In this document: in pieces, positions 13,091 to 23,583 of the stretch | Position numbering within the stretch: the stretch's first letter is position 1 | Layout: each line of letters opens with the position of its first letter | Source: Thermomonospora catenispora | GTDB lineage: Bacteria > Actinomycetota > Actinomycetes > Streptosporangiales > Streptosporangiaceae | Direction: 5' to 3' | NCBI RefSeq assembly: GCF_006363815.1 | Contig: NZ_RRYT01000028.1 | Location: forward strand, 2,971 to 56,436 | Length of the DNA stretch: 53,466 nt | Made by a program: the position numbers and the translations under genes | Notes under the pieces: model-generated | The model's input: only the letters and a program-made list of their open reading frames with translations | Database searches by the model: none | What the model was told of the DNA's origin: nothing

Positions 13091-14767
13091 TCAGGGCCGA
13101 GGGCCTTCCGGTTCCTCCAGCAGCCCGCGGACGGGATCCATGCGCAGCCACCGGGTGATGCCCAGCTCCTCCAAGAACGGCAGGTCGTGACTGACCACGA
13201 GGAGCGCCCCCTGATAGGCCTCCAGCGCCTGGACGAGCTGTCGGACGCTGGCCAGGTCCAGGTTGTTGGTGGGCTCGTCCAACAGCAGCAGTTGCGGAGC
13301 CGGATCGGCCAGCAGCAGCGCGGCCAGCACGGCGCGGAACCGCTCGCCGCCCGACAGCCCTCCGGCGAGCCGATCGGCGCGCTCCCCGCGGAACAGGAAG
13401 CGGGCCAGTCCGGCGCGGACCTCGTTGGGCGAGGCGTCGGGGGCGAAGGCGCGGACGTTGTCGACGAGGCTGCGGGAGTCGTCCAGGACGTCCAGCCGCT
13501 GCGGCAGATGACGCACGCCCTCGACGCCGACCCTCACCTCGACCCCGGGCAGGGGGCGCTCGCCCGTCACGGCGCGCAGCAGGGTGGTCTTGCCGGAACC
13601 GTTGGGGCCGGTCAGGGCGATCCGTTCCGGACCGCGCACGATCAGCTCCCGCAGCGGCCGGGCCCTGTCGGCGGGCTCCTCCTGCCCCCCGCCGCCCGAG
13701 GGGGCGGGGTCGGCCGCCCCGCCGGGCGGGGTCAGCCCGGTGACGACGAGCACGGTCCGGCCCGCCGGCACGCGGGTGCGGGGCAGCTCGATGCGGATCT
13801 CCTCGTCGTCACGGACCGCCTCCTCGGCCTCGGCCAGGCGCTCGCGGGCCCGGCGCAGGCGTTCCTCGTGCAGGAGGCGGTACTTGCCCGCCGACTCCTG
13901 GGCGGCCCGTCTCCGGGCGCCCAGCACGATCTTGGGCTCGCTTCCGCGCTCGGCCTGCATCCTGCCGTGGCGGGCCCGGCGGGCCAGTTTGAGCCGGGCC
14001 TCCATCAGATCACGGCGCTGGCGGCGCACCTCGGACTCGGCGGCGCGCACGGCACGTTCCGCGGCCTCCTGCTCAACGGCCAGCGCCTTCCGGTAGGCGG
14101 AGAAGTTGCCGCCGAAGGTCCGCAGTCGGCCGTCGTACAGGTCGGCGATCTCATCGACCCCCTCCAGCAACGCCCGGTCATGGCTGACGACGATCAGCAC
14201 GCCGGGCCAGGAGCCGATGGCCTCCTGCAGCCGCCGCCGGGCGTCCAGGTCCAGGTTGTTGGTGGGCTCGTCCAGCAGCAGCACGTCAGGGCGGCGCAGG
14301 AACAGGGCGGCCAGCCCGACCATCATGGCCTCCCCGCCCGACAGCGTGGCCACGGTGCGGTCCAGGTCCACCCCTCCCAGGCCGAGCCGGTCCAGCTCGG
14401 CGCGGGCGCGTTCCTCGACGTCCCAGTCGTCGCCGACGACGGCGAAGTTCTCCTCGGTGGCCTCGCCGCGCTCGATGGCGTGCAGGGCGGCCCGGATCTC
14501 GGTGACGCCCAGCAGGTCGGAGACGGTGCGGGCGGTGCCCAGCGGAAGGTGCTGCGGCAGATGTCCGACGGTGCCCGAGACCGTGATCGTGCCCGACTGC
14601 GGGCGCAGCTCCCCGGCGATCAGCCGCAGCAGCGTGGTCTTGCCGGAGCCGTTGAGGCCCACCAACCCGGTGCGGCAGGCGCCGAACGCGCCGTCCAGGT
14701 CGGTCAGCACGGGGGTGCCGTCAGGCCAGGCGAAGGTGACGCCGGAGAAGACGACGGCGTGCGTCAT
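13091..14767 (-). CDS. ABC-F family ATPase (ribosome-acting, no membrane domain)
   Basis: A 558-residue protein with two ABC domains in tandem. Domain 1 has GLNGSGKTTLLR, LSGGEAMM and LLLDEPTNNLDLDAR. Domain 2 has GPNGSGKTTLLR, LSGGERFRAV and LLLDEPTNNLDLASV. The linker is Arg/Glu-rich and helical, as in proteins that reach into the ribosomal E site. There are no transmembrane segments. ABC-F proteins either rescue translation or protect against ribosome-targeting antibiotics; the attenuator-like leader (14768-15018) favours an inducible protection role. ATG 14767 with GAGGAC six bases upstream is preferred to a longer in-frame start. Confidence 0.9.
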   Translation of the reverse strand: MTHAVVFSGVTFAWPDGTPVLTDLDGAFGACRTGLVGLNGSGKTTLLRLIAGELRPQSGTITVSGTVGHLPQHLPLGTARTVSDLLGVTEIRAALHAIERGEATEENFAVVGDDWDVEERARAELDRLGLGGVDLDRTVATLSGGEAMMVGLAALFLRRPDVLLLDEPTNNLDLDARRRLQEAIGSWPGVLIVVSHDRALLEGVDEIADLYDGRLRTFGGNFSAYRKALAVEQEAAERAVRAAESEVRRQRRDLMEARLKLARRARHGRMQAERGSEPKIVLGARRRAAQESAGKYRLLHEERLRRARERLAEAEEAVRDDEEIRIELPRTRVPAGRTVLVVTGLTPPGGAADPAPSGGGGQEEPADRARPLRELIVRGPERIALTGPNGSGKTTLLRAVTGERPLPGVEVRVGVEGVRHLPQRLDVLDDSRSLVDNVRAFAPDASPNEVRAGLARFLFRGERADRLAGGLSGGERFRAVLAALLLADPAPQLLLLDEPTNNLDLASVRQLVQALEAYQGALLVVSHDLPFLEELGITRWLRMDPVRGLLEEPEGPRP

Positions 14768-15018
14768 GGAGCGGTCCTCCTCATCACGTGCCGGAACGGG
14801 TTCACATCGCACGTGGAGACACCGCGGACAGCGCGTAAGACGCAGATGAGAAGACGGACGGGTGAGAAGAGGGACACCCGAGAAGACGGACCCGTCCGGA
14901 ACGGAGATCACCGAGGTCACGCGCCGAAGCGGCGGCATGGGCGCCGCACGCCGGTCATCTGCGCGGTGTCTGCGACCTCAGCGCCTCACCGAAACCCCCA
15001 TCGGACGGGAACAGGACT
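14768..15018 (-). promoter_or_regulatory. ABC-F gene leader with short ORFs, triple repeat and alternative hairpins
   Basis: A promoter TTGCGG-17-TACGGT overlaps the preceding terminator, giving a start near 15018 and a leader of about 250 bases. It holds two short frames (MGVSVRR, 15001-14978; MTGVRRPCRRFGA, 14958-14917). GAGAAGACGGAC (plus strand) is repeated three times with a 16-base period at 14848, 14864 and 14880. An 8-bp stem pairs 14856-14863 with 14890-14897. Arg-rich upstream frames plus competing stems are the usual layout of ribosome-mediated attenuation; that function is inferred. Confidence 0.5.
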
Positions 15019-15032
15019 CGTCCACCGTAGGA

Positions 15033-15075
15033 AAAACACCGGCGTCCCGCAACCGGCTCGCGGTCGCGGGACGCC
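15033..15075 (-). terminator. Rho-independent terminator after pheT
   Basis: A 10-bp perfect stem GGCGTCCCGC/GCGGGACGCC (15075-15066 with 15050-15041) is followed on the minus strand by TGTTTTT. It is the best intrinsic terminator in the window and lies 22 bases after the pheT stop. The -35 of the ABC-F promoter is formed by its distal arm. Confidence 0.85.
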
Positions 15076-15096
15076 GGATCGGTCGCACTCGGCGGA

Positions 15097-17561
15097 TCAG
15101 CCGCCGCGCAGCACGGCGCCGGTGCGCTCGGCCGCCTTCGCCACCGCCGCGTCGCGGGCCCGGCCGGCCTCCTCGGCGGTGAGGGTGCGGTCGGGGGCGC
15201 GGAAGCGCAGCGTGAAGGCCAGCGACTTGCGGCCCTCACCGACCTGATCGCCGGTGTAGACGTCGAACAGCCGGATCGACTCCAGCAGCTCCCCTGCCCC
15301 CTCGCGGAGGGCGGCCTCGACCTCGGCGGCGGGGCGGTCGGCGTCCACGATCAGCGCCACGTCCTGGGTGGCGACCGGGTAGGTGGACACGCGCGGCGCC
15401 CGCACGGCGTCGCTCGGGGCCAGCCGCGACAGCTCCAGCTCCATCGCGGCGGTCCGCGGCGGCACGCCGTAGGCCTGCACGACCCGCGGATGCAGCTCCC
15501 CGGCGTGTCCGATGAGAAGGTCGCCGACGTACAGGGCGGCGCACCGGCCGGGATGCCAGGGGGCATGCTGGTCGGCCTTGACGGTCAGCTCGACGCCGGC
15601 CTCACGGGCCACGGTGCGGGCCGCCTCGATCGCGTCGGCCCAGCTCGCCGGGCGCCCCGGACCCCACCATCCGGCCGGCTCGCGGTTCCCGGCCAGCACC
15701 ACGGCGACCCGCAGCGGCTGGTCGGGCAGCGCCGCCTCCAGCGAGGCGACCTCCTCGGCGGTGGGGCCGCGGTCCACGGGCGGCCGGGGGGCGCGCCGGA
15801 CGCCGTCCGGCCCGGGCCGGTACACCAGGCCCATCTCATACAGGCCCACGTTCGCCTGGCCGCGGCCGACGTTGCGGGCCAGGGTCTTGAGCAGCCCCGG
15901 CAGCAGAGTGGTGCGCAGCAGCGGCTCGTCCTCCGACAGCGGGTTGGCCAGCCGCAGCGCCCGGCGCCGGTCGTCGTCGGCGTCCAGCTGCAGGTCGTCG
16001 AAGTCCTTGGCGCCGACGAACGGGTAGCTGAGCGCCTCCACGTACCCGGCGGCGGCCAGCGCACGGCCCACCCGGCGGCGCTGCCGCTGGGCGGGGGTCA
16101 GGCCCTGCCCGGCGATCGGCCGGGGCGGACGGGCCGGGATGTTCTCGTACCCCTCGAGCCGGATGACCTCCTCGGCCAGGTCGTTGGGGTCGACCAGGTC
16201 GGGTCGCCAGGACGGGGGCGTGACGGTCAGCTCCTCGTCCCCGGTGACGGTGCAGCCGATCTCGGTGAGCCGCCGCACCACCGTGTCCCGGCCGTAGGTC
16301 ACCCCGGCCACCTTGTCCGGATGGTCGGCGGGGATGGTGATGGTCACCGGCTCGACCGGGGCCTCGGCGTGGGTGACGCCCGGCACGATCTCGGCGCCGC
16401 CCAGCTCGGCGAGCATCTGCACGGCCCGGTAGGAGGCCCGCAGCGGCAGCTCGCGGTCGACGTTCCGCTCGAACCGGTACGAGGCCTCGCTGTGCAGCCG
16501 GTGCCGGCGGACGGCCCGGGCGATGCCGACCGGGTCGAAGTGGGCGGCCTCGATGACGATGTCGGTGGACTTCTCGTCGATCTCGGTGTGCAGACCGCCC
16601 ATCACGCCGGCCATGGAGATCGGCCCGGATTCGTCGGTGATGAGGATGTCCTCCGGGTCGAGGGTGCGCACGACGTGGTCGAGGGTCTCCAGCTTCTCCC
16701 CCGGCCGCGCCCGCCGCACCACGATCTCGCCGGTCAGCTTGCCCCGGTCGAACGCGTGCAGCGGCTGGCCCAGCTCCAGCATCAGGTAGTTGGTGACGTC
16801 CACCGCCAGCGACACCGGCCGCATCCCCGCCCGGTACAGCCGCACCCGCATCCACAGCGGCGTCTGCGCGGACGGGTCGAAGCCGCGGACCTCGCGCAGC
16901 ACGAACCGGTCGCAGGCGGTCGGGTCGGCGATGCTCGCCGGGTAGGAACGCTCGGTGTCGGCGGGCAGCGGCACGGCGGCGGGGTCGGTGAACGGCGCCC
17001 CGTAGGCCAGCGCCGCCTCCCGCGCCACCCCGCGGACGGACAGGGCGTACCCCCGGTCGGGGGTGACGGCGATGTCCAGCACCTCGTCGCGAAGGCCCAG
17101 CAGCTCGATCGCGTCGGCGCCGACCTCGGCGTCGTCCGGCAGCACCAGGATGCCGCTGTGGTCGTCGCCGATGCCCAGCTCGGAGACCGAGCACATCATG
17201 CCCTCGGACATCTTGCCGTAGGTCTTGCGGGCGCCGATCGCGAAGCCTCCGGGCAGCACGGAGCCGGGCAGCGCGACGACGACCTTGTCGCCCTCGGCGA
17301 AGTTGCGGGCGCCGCAGATGATGTTCCTCGGCTCGGGCTCGCCGACCTCCACCCGGCAGTAACGGATCGGCTTCTTGAAGCCGGTGAGCTCCTCGATGGC
17401 CAGCACCCGGCCGACCACCAGCGGGCCGGTGACGTCGTGGCCGGGGGACTCGACCTTCTCCACCTCCAGCCCGACGGCGATCAGCTTGGCGGCCAGGTCG
17501 CGGCCGGTGACGTCGGCGGGCAGCTCGACGTGCTCGCGCAGCCAGGACAGCGGGACCCGCA

Positions 17562-17562
<1 letters not shown>
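15097..17562 (-). CDS. pheT: Phenylalanyl-tRNA synthetase beta subunit
   Basis: Beta subunit of the alpha2-beta2 enzyme. The 821-residue protein starts [15 protein letters not shown] and contains the tRNA-binding EMAP-like domain (about 40-150, ICGARNF), the B3/B4 editing domain with the [16 protein letters not shown] segment, B5, a catalytic-like fold and the C-terminal ferredoxin-like anticodon domain ([12 protein letters not shown]). Its ATG overlaps the pheS stop by one base (TGATG), so the two subunits are co-translated. Confidence 0.97.
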
Positions 17563-18770
<1,208 letters not shown>

Positions 18771-19901
18771 TCAGGCGTAGTCGGGGGCGCCGGCGGGCAA
18801 GGTAAATCGGAACTCGGCGCCGCCGCCGGGGGCGCGCTGCACCGCGATCGTGCCGCCGTGCGCCTCCACCAGGCCCTTGACGATGAACAGGCCGAGCCCC
18901 GTGCCGCCGCGCCGGTGGCCGCCGGGACCGCGCCAGAACTGGCGGAACACGCGCTGAGCGGCCTCGGGGGGGATGCCTTCGCCTTCGTCGCGTACCGACA
19001 CGGCGGCCCCCTCCTTGTGCGCGTCCGGCTCCACCACAACTGTCACCGTACCAGCACCGTGCCTGACGGCGTTCTCCAGCAGATTGCCGAGGATCTGGTC
19101 GATCTTGTCCGGATCCAGCCACATCTCCGGCAGCTCGCCGCGCACCTCCAGCCGGAACCGGTCCTCGGGATCGCCAGCGGCCACCCGCCCGGCGATCACC
19201 TTGCGGGCCTCCTCGACCAGGTCGACCACCTGGCGGTGCATCTCCAGCCGTCCGGCCTCGATCCGCGACACGTCCAGCAGCTCGGTGATCAGCCGGGTGA
19301 CCCGGTCGGCGTCGGCGTTGACGGTCTCCAGCATCACCCGCTTCTGGTCGTCGTTGAAGCGGTGCCACTTGGCCAGCAGGGTGGCGGTGAAGCCCTTGAC
19401 GCTGGTGAGCGGGGAGCGCAGCTCGTGGGCGACGGTGGAGACCAGGTCGGCCCGCTCCCTCTCGCGGCGGGCGCGCCAGGCGGCGTCGCGGAAGCTGACG
19501 GTGAAACGTTCCACCACCCCGCGCGGGCCCCGCCGGTAGGCGGCGGTGACCAGCAGCTCGGTGCCGTCGGCCAGGTAGAGGGACCGCTCGGGGTGGCGGG
19601 TGCGGGTGGCCAACCCGCCATAGGGGTCCAGGCACTTCCACCAGTCGCGGCCCTCGGCGTCGTGCAGCGGCAGCACGTCGCGGAAGTCGCGACCCAGCGC
19701 CTGCTCGGCGGGGATGCCGGTCAGCCGGACCGCGGCCCGGTTGAACAGCACCACCCGTGCGTCGGCATCGGCCACCAACAGGCCGTCCGGCAGGTCGTCG
19801 GTCAGGTCACGGGCGGACTCGATGGCCGGATCCGCGCTCCGAGCACGACGCTGGGCGGGCACGACGGGCCGCGACATGTGCGAGGAGTTCTCGTCACCCA
19901 C
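18771..19901 (-). CDS. PAS-domain sensor histidine kinase
   Basis: A 376-residue cytoplasmic kinase with no transmembrane helix. It has a PAS domain (about 30-140), HisKA with phosphoacceptor His159 in VAHELRSPLTSVKG, and HATPase_c with the N-box NLLENAVRH (273-281), DEGEGIP (305-311) and GTGLGLFI (333-340). GTG 19901 has GGAGG five bases upstream. No response regulator lies nearby, so it is an orphan. The kinase between pheS and an rRNA methylase gene is a conserved arrangement as I remember it from Streptomyces. Confidence 0.92.
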   Translation of the reverse strand: MGDENSSHMSRPVVPAQRRARSADPAIESARDLTDDLPDGLLVADADARVVLFNRAAVRLTGIPAEQALGRDFRDVLPLHDAEGRDWWKCLDPYGGLATRTRHPERSLYLADGTELLVTAAYRRGPRGVVERFTVSFRDAAWRARRERERADLVSTVAHELRSPLTSVKGFTATLLAKWHRFNDDQKRVMLETVNADADRVTRLITELLDVSRIEAGRLEMHRQVVDLVEEARKVIAGRVAAGDPEDRFRLEVRGELPEMWLDPDKIDQILGNLLENAVRHGAGTVTVVVEPDAHKEGAAVSVRDEGEGIPPEAAQRVFRQFWRGPGGHRRGGTGLGLFIVKGLVEAHGGTIAVQRAPGGGAEFRFTLPAGAPDYA

Positions 19902-20045
19902 CAGGGCCTCCAGAGCACCCGTGAAAACGCGGCCTGTCGAAAGAGACTCTATAGCCCAACCGCGGCACCGCGGGACTGAGAAAACCCTTACCCCACAAGG
20001 GATCGCGATCCGCGGTCGGGCATGCGGCGCGACCGGCCGGTGCAC

Positions 20046-20531
20046 TCAGCCGGTGAACGAGGTGCGGCGCGGGCCGACGGCCTCGGCCACGGTGTCGTAC
20101 AGTCCGAACAGCCGGTCCAGGCCGGTCACCTGGAACAACCGGCGCTGCGCCGGGCGCACCCGGGCCAGGGCCAGCTCGCCGCCGCGGGTGCGCAGGTCGT
20201 TGTGCGCCCCCACCAGGGCACCCAGTCCGCTGGCGTCGCAGAACGCGACGTCGGCGAAGTCCACCACCAGCCGGGCGGCCCCGGCGGCGGTCAGCTCACG
20301 GCCGATCTCGATCAGCCGGGTGCGCAGCAGCTGCGCGGTGCGCAGATCGATCTCGCCGGCGACATGGGCCACCGGCGTCCCGCAGGGCAGGCCCGTCACC
20401 GTGATGATCAGATCCTCGGTCGGATCCGGCGGCTCCGCACCGTCCCTCTGCGGCCGGACGGCGGGCCGCCCGCAGCGCGGGAGGGCCGCCGATGAGCGCG
20501 GCCCCTGTCTATGCGTTCTGGTACGCGGCAC
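20046..20531 (-). CDS. STAS-domain anti-sigma-factor antagonist
   Basis: A protein of about 161 residues whose C-terminal 110 form a STAS domain (TPVAHVAGEIDLRTAQLL to the end). The phosphorylatable Ser sits in FCDASGLGALVG, as in SpoIIAA/RsbV. Such proteins bind anti-sigma kinases of the RsbW type and release sigma factors; no partner is encoded here. The N-terminal 45 residues are Arg-rich and the start is uncertain. GTG 20531 with AGGAAGG upstream is my choice. The adjacent PAS kinase is of another type and need not be its partner. Confidence 0.8.
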   Translation of the reverse strand: MPRTRTHRQGPRSSAALPRCGRPAVRPQRDGAEPPDPTEDLIITVTGLPCGTPVAHVAGEIDLRTAQLLRTRLIEIGRELTAAGAARLVVDFADVAFCDASGLGALVGAHNDLRTRGGELALARVRPAQRRLFQVTGLDRLFGLYDTVAEAVGPRRTSFTG

Positions 20532-20688
20532 CTGTGGCGCCTTCCTGTCGTCGATCTCGTCACGGTCACGCCGGCCGTGCCACCGCTCCCGACGGTCACC
20601 GTGAGCGGCCGGGCCGGCGGCGAACCCCGTCGGACGGGCGCCCGCTCCTCTTGTGGACGAGCCGGCGACCCGATGCGTGCGGGATGCT

Positions 20689-20701
20689 GTGAAACTTTCA
20701 C
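20689..20701. promoter_or_regulatory. Perfect palindrome GTGAAAGTTTCAC upstream of the STAS gene
   Basis: Six-base arms surround one central base, about 158 bases upstream of the chosen STAS start, in a 280-base gene-free stretch that otherwise holds nothing I recognise. It resembles a dimeric repressor site; no binding protein can be assigned. Confidence 0.35.
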
Positions 20702-20810
20702 GTCCATCCTGACAGCCGGACCGCGCATGAAGATCGTCTTCGCGCGGCCAGAACCGGCCAGGCCCCGGGAGCAACCTTTGCGCGGTCGTGAACGTTGTCG
20801 TTCGGGGAGG

Positions 20811-21659
20811 TCAGGCGGTGACCGCCGCTCCGGCGGCGCCGTCCGTCCCGGCCCGCTGGGCGCGGGCGGAGGCGTAGAGGCAGACGGCGGCGGCCGTGGC
20901 CAGGTTGAGGCTTTCGGCCCGCCCGTAAATGGGGACCCGCACCACCTCGTCGACGTGCCGCAGGATCTCCTCCGGCAGGCCCCAGGCCTCGTTGCCGAAG
21001 ATCCAGGCGGTGGGACGGGCCAACAGCCCGTCATCGATGGCCGAGTCCAGGGTGCGCTCACCGGCGCCGTCGGCGGCGAGCACGGTCAGCCCGCTCTCCC
21101 GCAGCGCCGGGATCAGCGCGTCGAACCGCGGACCGGTCACCACCGGGAGGTGGAACAGACTGCCCGCCGAGGCCCGTACGCACTTGCCGTTGTAGGGATC
21201 GACCGAGGCGTCGGTGAAGACCACGGCCTGAGAGCCGGCCGCGTCGGCGGTCCGCAGCACCGTGCCGGCGTTTCCGGGATCGCGGACGTGCGCCAGCACG
21301 GTGAGCAGGGTGGGCCGGCCCGCCAGCGCCTCCTCCAGGCCCACGTCGACGAAACCGCAGACCGCCAGCAGTCCCTGCGGGGTGACGGTCTGCGCCAGCT
21401 CGGCCATCACCTCACCGCTGACCCGCAGCACCGGCACCCCCGCGCGCTCGGCGGCCAGCACCAGATCGGCATGGCGGGACTCGGCCTCGGCCGTGGTGAA
21501 CAGCTCCCTCAGCACGCCCGGCCGGACCAGCGCCTCCCGGACCGCCTGGGGCCCCTCGGCCAGGAAACGACGCTCGCGATGCCGGAACGTGCGCTTGGCG
21601 AGCCGCCGGGCGGCCTTCACCCGGGGCGACCGGATGGAGGTCAGCTCGCGGCCCGCCAT
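20811..21659 (-). CDS. SpoU/TrmH-family RNA 2'-O-methyltransferase
   Basis: SAM-dependent knotted (SPOUT) methylase of rRNA or tRNA. The 282-residue protein has an N-terminal L30e-like substrate-binding domain and the three SPOUT motifs: VRDPGNAGTVLRTADA, WIFGNEAWGLP and PIYGRAESLNLATAAAV. It sits 43 bases after rplT in the same direction, so it is likely cotranscribed with ribosomal protein genes, which suits an rRNA target (inference). Confidence 0.93.
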   Translation of the reverse strand: MAGRELTSIRSPRVKAARRLAKRTFRHRERRFLAEGPQAVREALVRPGVLRELFTTAEAESRHADLVLAAERAGVPVLRVSGEVMAELAQTVTPQGLLAVCGFVDVGLEEALAGRPTLLTVLAHVRDPGNAGTVLRTADAAGSQAVVFTDASVDPYNGKCVRASAGSLFHLPVVTGPRFDALIPALRESGLTVLAADGAGERTLDSAIDDGLLARPTAWIFGNEAWGLPEEILRHVDEVVRVPIYGRAESLNLATAAAVCLYASARAQRAGTDGAAGAAVTA

Positions 21660-21702
21660 GCTTCCCGTCTTCGCCGTTCGGACGACCTTCTGCCCTCCGT
21701 GC

Positions 21703-22080
21703 TCAGGCGGCCTTGGCGCCCTGCGCCGGCAGCGACTCCTTGGCCAGCTCGACCAGCGTCTTGAACACCGCGGGGTCGTTGACCGCCAGCTCGGCCAGCA
21801 TGCGGCGGTCGATCTCCAGCTCGGCGGCCTTCAGGCCCTGGATGAACCGGTTGTAGGTCATGCCGTGGGCGCGGGCGGCGGCGTTGATCCGCTGGATCCA
21901 CAGCCGGCGGAACTGCCCCTTCCGGTCCTTGCGGTCCCGGTAGGCGTAGGTCATCGAGTGGAGCATCTGCTCCTTGGCCTTGCGGTACAGCCGCGACCGC
22001 TGCCCCCGGTAGCCCCTGGCCCGCTCAAGGACGACCCGACGCTTCTTGGCGGCGTTGACAGCCCGCTTCACACGTGCCAT
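21703..22080 (-). CDS. rplT: 50S ribosomal protein L20
   Basis: Early-assembly 23S rRNA-binding protein of 125 residues, with the basic N-terminal helix ([20 protein letters not shown]) and the globular domain ending in [15 protein letters not shown]. It lies 69 bases after rpmI, in the standard infC-rpmI-rplT order. Confidence 0.98.
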   Translation of the reverse strand: MARVKRAVNAAKKRRVVLERARGYRGQRSRLYRKAKEQMLHSMTYAYRDRKDRKGQFRRLWIQRINAAARAHGMTYNRFIQGLKAAELEIDRRMLAELAVNDPAVFKTLVELAKESLPAQGAKAA

Positions 22081-22149
22081 GTCTCAATCTCCTTTGCGCA
22101 AGACCGGGCCCCTGCGCCCGGCCGATGGTGGGGAAAGTCGATGCGATGG

Positions 22150-22344
22150 CTACTTGCGAAGCAGCTTCTTGATCACCTTGGTGTCGGCGTCCGCGACCAC
22201 GATGCGACCGTCCAGCCGACGGGTCCGCCGGGACGGCTTGTGCTCGAGCAGGTGGTTGCGGTTGGCGCGGCGGCGCGTCACCTTGCCGGAGCCGGTCAGC
22301 TTGAAGCGCTTCTTGGCACCGCTGTGAGTCTTGGTCTTCGGCAT
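22150..22344 (-). CDS. rpmI: 50S ribosomal protein L35
   Basis: A 64-residue basic protein ([18 protein letters not shown] to KKLLRK), full length for the family. It is separated from infC by an unusually long 262-base gap that holds a terminator (22574-22603) and a candidate promoter (22451-22456), so L35-L20 can be made separately from IF3. Confidence 0.97.
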   Translation of the reverse strand: MPKTKTHSGAKKRFKLTGSGKVTRRRANRNHLLEHKPSRRTRRLDGRIVVADADTKVIKKLLRK

Positions 22345-22450
22345 GGTCGCCGTCGTCTCCCTCGATCGTCATCCCACGCAGCCGCGGGGACGTGCGTGAT
22401 CAAGGCGCCCACCATGGAATGCATGGCGGCGCGCCTGTTCGACGCACCGA

Positions 22451-22456
22451 ATGTTA
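22451..22456 (-). promoter_or_regulatory. Candidate -10 of an internal rpmI-rplT promoter
   Basis: TAACAT on the minus strand lies about 107 bases before the rpmI ATG and downstream of the post-infC terminator. No convincing -35 is present, which is common in actinobacterial promoters. Confidence 0.35.
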
Positions 22457-22573
22457 CGTGCTGACATCGCCCAGCCGGCTCCCCGGCCCGGGCTCGGCGT
22501 CCGGGCATGGCGCCCGGACGCACGGGCCGTCGCGCGGCGGCACCGGGTCCCCCGGCACCGTCCGGCGCCGCCC

Positions 22574-22603
22574 GAAAGAATCCCCGGCCGCACGCGGCCG
22601 GGG
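22574..22603 (-). terminator. Terminator between infC and rpmI
   Basis: A 10-bp perfect stem CCCCGGCCGC/GCGGCCGGGG (22603-22594 with 22591-22582) is followed by ATTCTTTC on the minus strand, directly after the infC stop. The short U-rich tail suggests partial rather than full termination. Confidence 0.6.
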
Positions 22604-22606
22604 TGC

Positions 22607-23185
22607 TCAGTTCGCCCTGCGCGCGCGCTCGCGAGCAGCGCGCTCGGCCCTGGCTTCCGCCCTGGCCTCGGCCTTCTTCTTGTGCGGGGCGATCACCATG
22701 ATCATGTTACGGCCGTCCTGCTTGGGCCGCGACTCCACGAAGCCCAGCTCGGCCACGTCCTCGGCGAGCCGCTGGAGCAGCCTGATGCCCAGCTCGGGCC
22801 GGGACTGCTCACGCCCGCGGAACATGATGGTGACCTTGACCTTGTCGCCCGCCTTGAGGAACCGCACCACGTGACCCTTCTTGGTCTCGTAGTCGTGCGG
22901 ATCGATCTTCGGCCGGAGCTTGATCTCCTTGATGACCGTGTGCGCCTGATTACGCCGCGCCTCGCGGGCCTTCATCGCGGACTCGTACTTGAACTTGCCG
23001 TAGTCCATCAACTTGGCCACGGGCGGACGCGCGGTCGGCGCCACCTCCACCAAGTCCAGATCGGACTCGCGGGCGAGTTCCAGGGCCTTGACGAGGGGGA
23101 CGATGCCCACCTGTTCGCCGTTCGGGCCGACGAGCCGGACCTCCGGCACGCGAATGCGGTCGTTGATACGCGGTTCGGCGCTGAT
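22607..23185 (-). CDS. infC: Translation initiation factor IF-3 with a non-canonical ATC start
   Basis: Binds the 30S subunit and proofreads the start codon. The 192-residue protein should begin [20 protein letters not shown]; this N-terminus is conserved in the family and follows AAGGAGGT at the right distance, but its first codon is ATC. The first ordinary start in frame is a GTG at 23149, which would delete 12 conserved residues and has no binding site. infC genes are known to use rare starts (AUU in E. coli) for self-control, because IF-3 discriminates against them. The C-terminal tail is Ala/Arg/Glu-rich. Confidence 0.93.
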   Translation of the reverse strand: MSAEPRINDRIRVPEVRLVGPNGEQVGIVPLVKALELARESDLDLVEVAPTARPPVAKLMDYGKFKYESAMKAREARRNQAHTVIKEIKLRPKIDPHDYETKKGHVVRFLKAGDKVKVTIMFRGREQSRPELGIRLLQRLAEDVAELGFVESRPKQDGRNMIMVIAPHKKKAEARAEARAERAARERARRAN

Positions 23186-23250
23186 GGGACCTCCTTGGGG
23201 CGTTCCTTGGCCGTTACCTCACTGACCGGTCGCGCCCGCGGGCCTCCATG

Positions 23251-23282
23251 AGAAAAGCCCCGCACGACTCACATGCGGGGCC
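23251..23282 (-). terminator. Attenuator-like terminator in the infC leader
   Basis: An 8-bp stem GCCCCGCA/TGCGGGGC (23281-23274 with 23264-23257) is followed by TTTT on the minus strand, 65 bases upstream of infC. A promoter-like -10, TAGCGT, lies on the minus strand near 23455-23450. The leader between holds several other GC stems, so transcript continuation into infC-rpmI-rplT may be regulated. Sequence 23283-23583 otherwise has no gene. Confidence 0.65.
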
Positions 23283-23583
23283 ACCATCGGCGCGCCCGAC
23301 GATTCACATCGCCGGACGGCGACGCCGGACGGGGACATCGAGATGTCCGCCGTCCGCCGGACCGATGACCCTCCGACCTGATCGGCCGGACAGGTGGGAG
23401 TGGCCTCCGCTTGAGTACCCGAGGTCGCCCTCGGATCGGTCAGCGAGCAACGCTATCACGTCTTTGCATGTCCACTCTACCTCATCCCCGGCGGCCGGCC
23501 AGAGGGCCGACCGGAAGCGGCCGTGGATCATCGTCGCGCGACGGCGTCCGGGCTCCGCCGGCCGATCCCCGGTCCACCGGATT

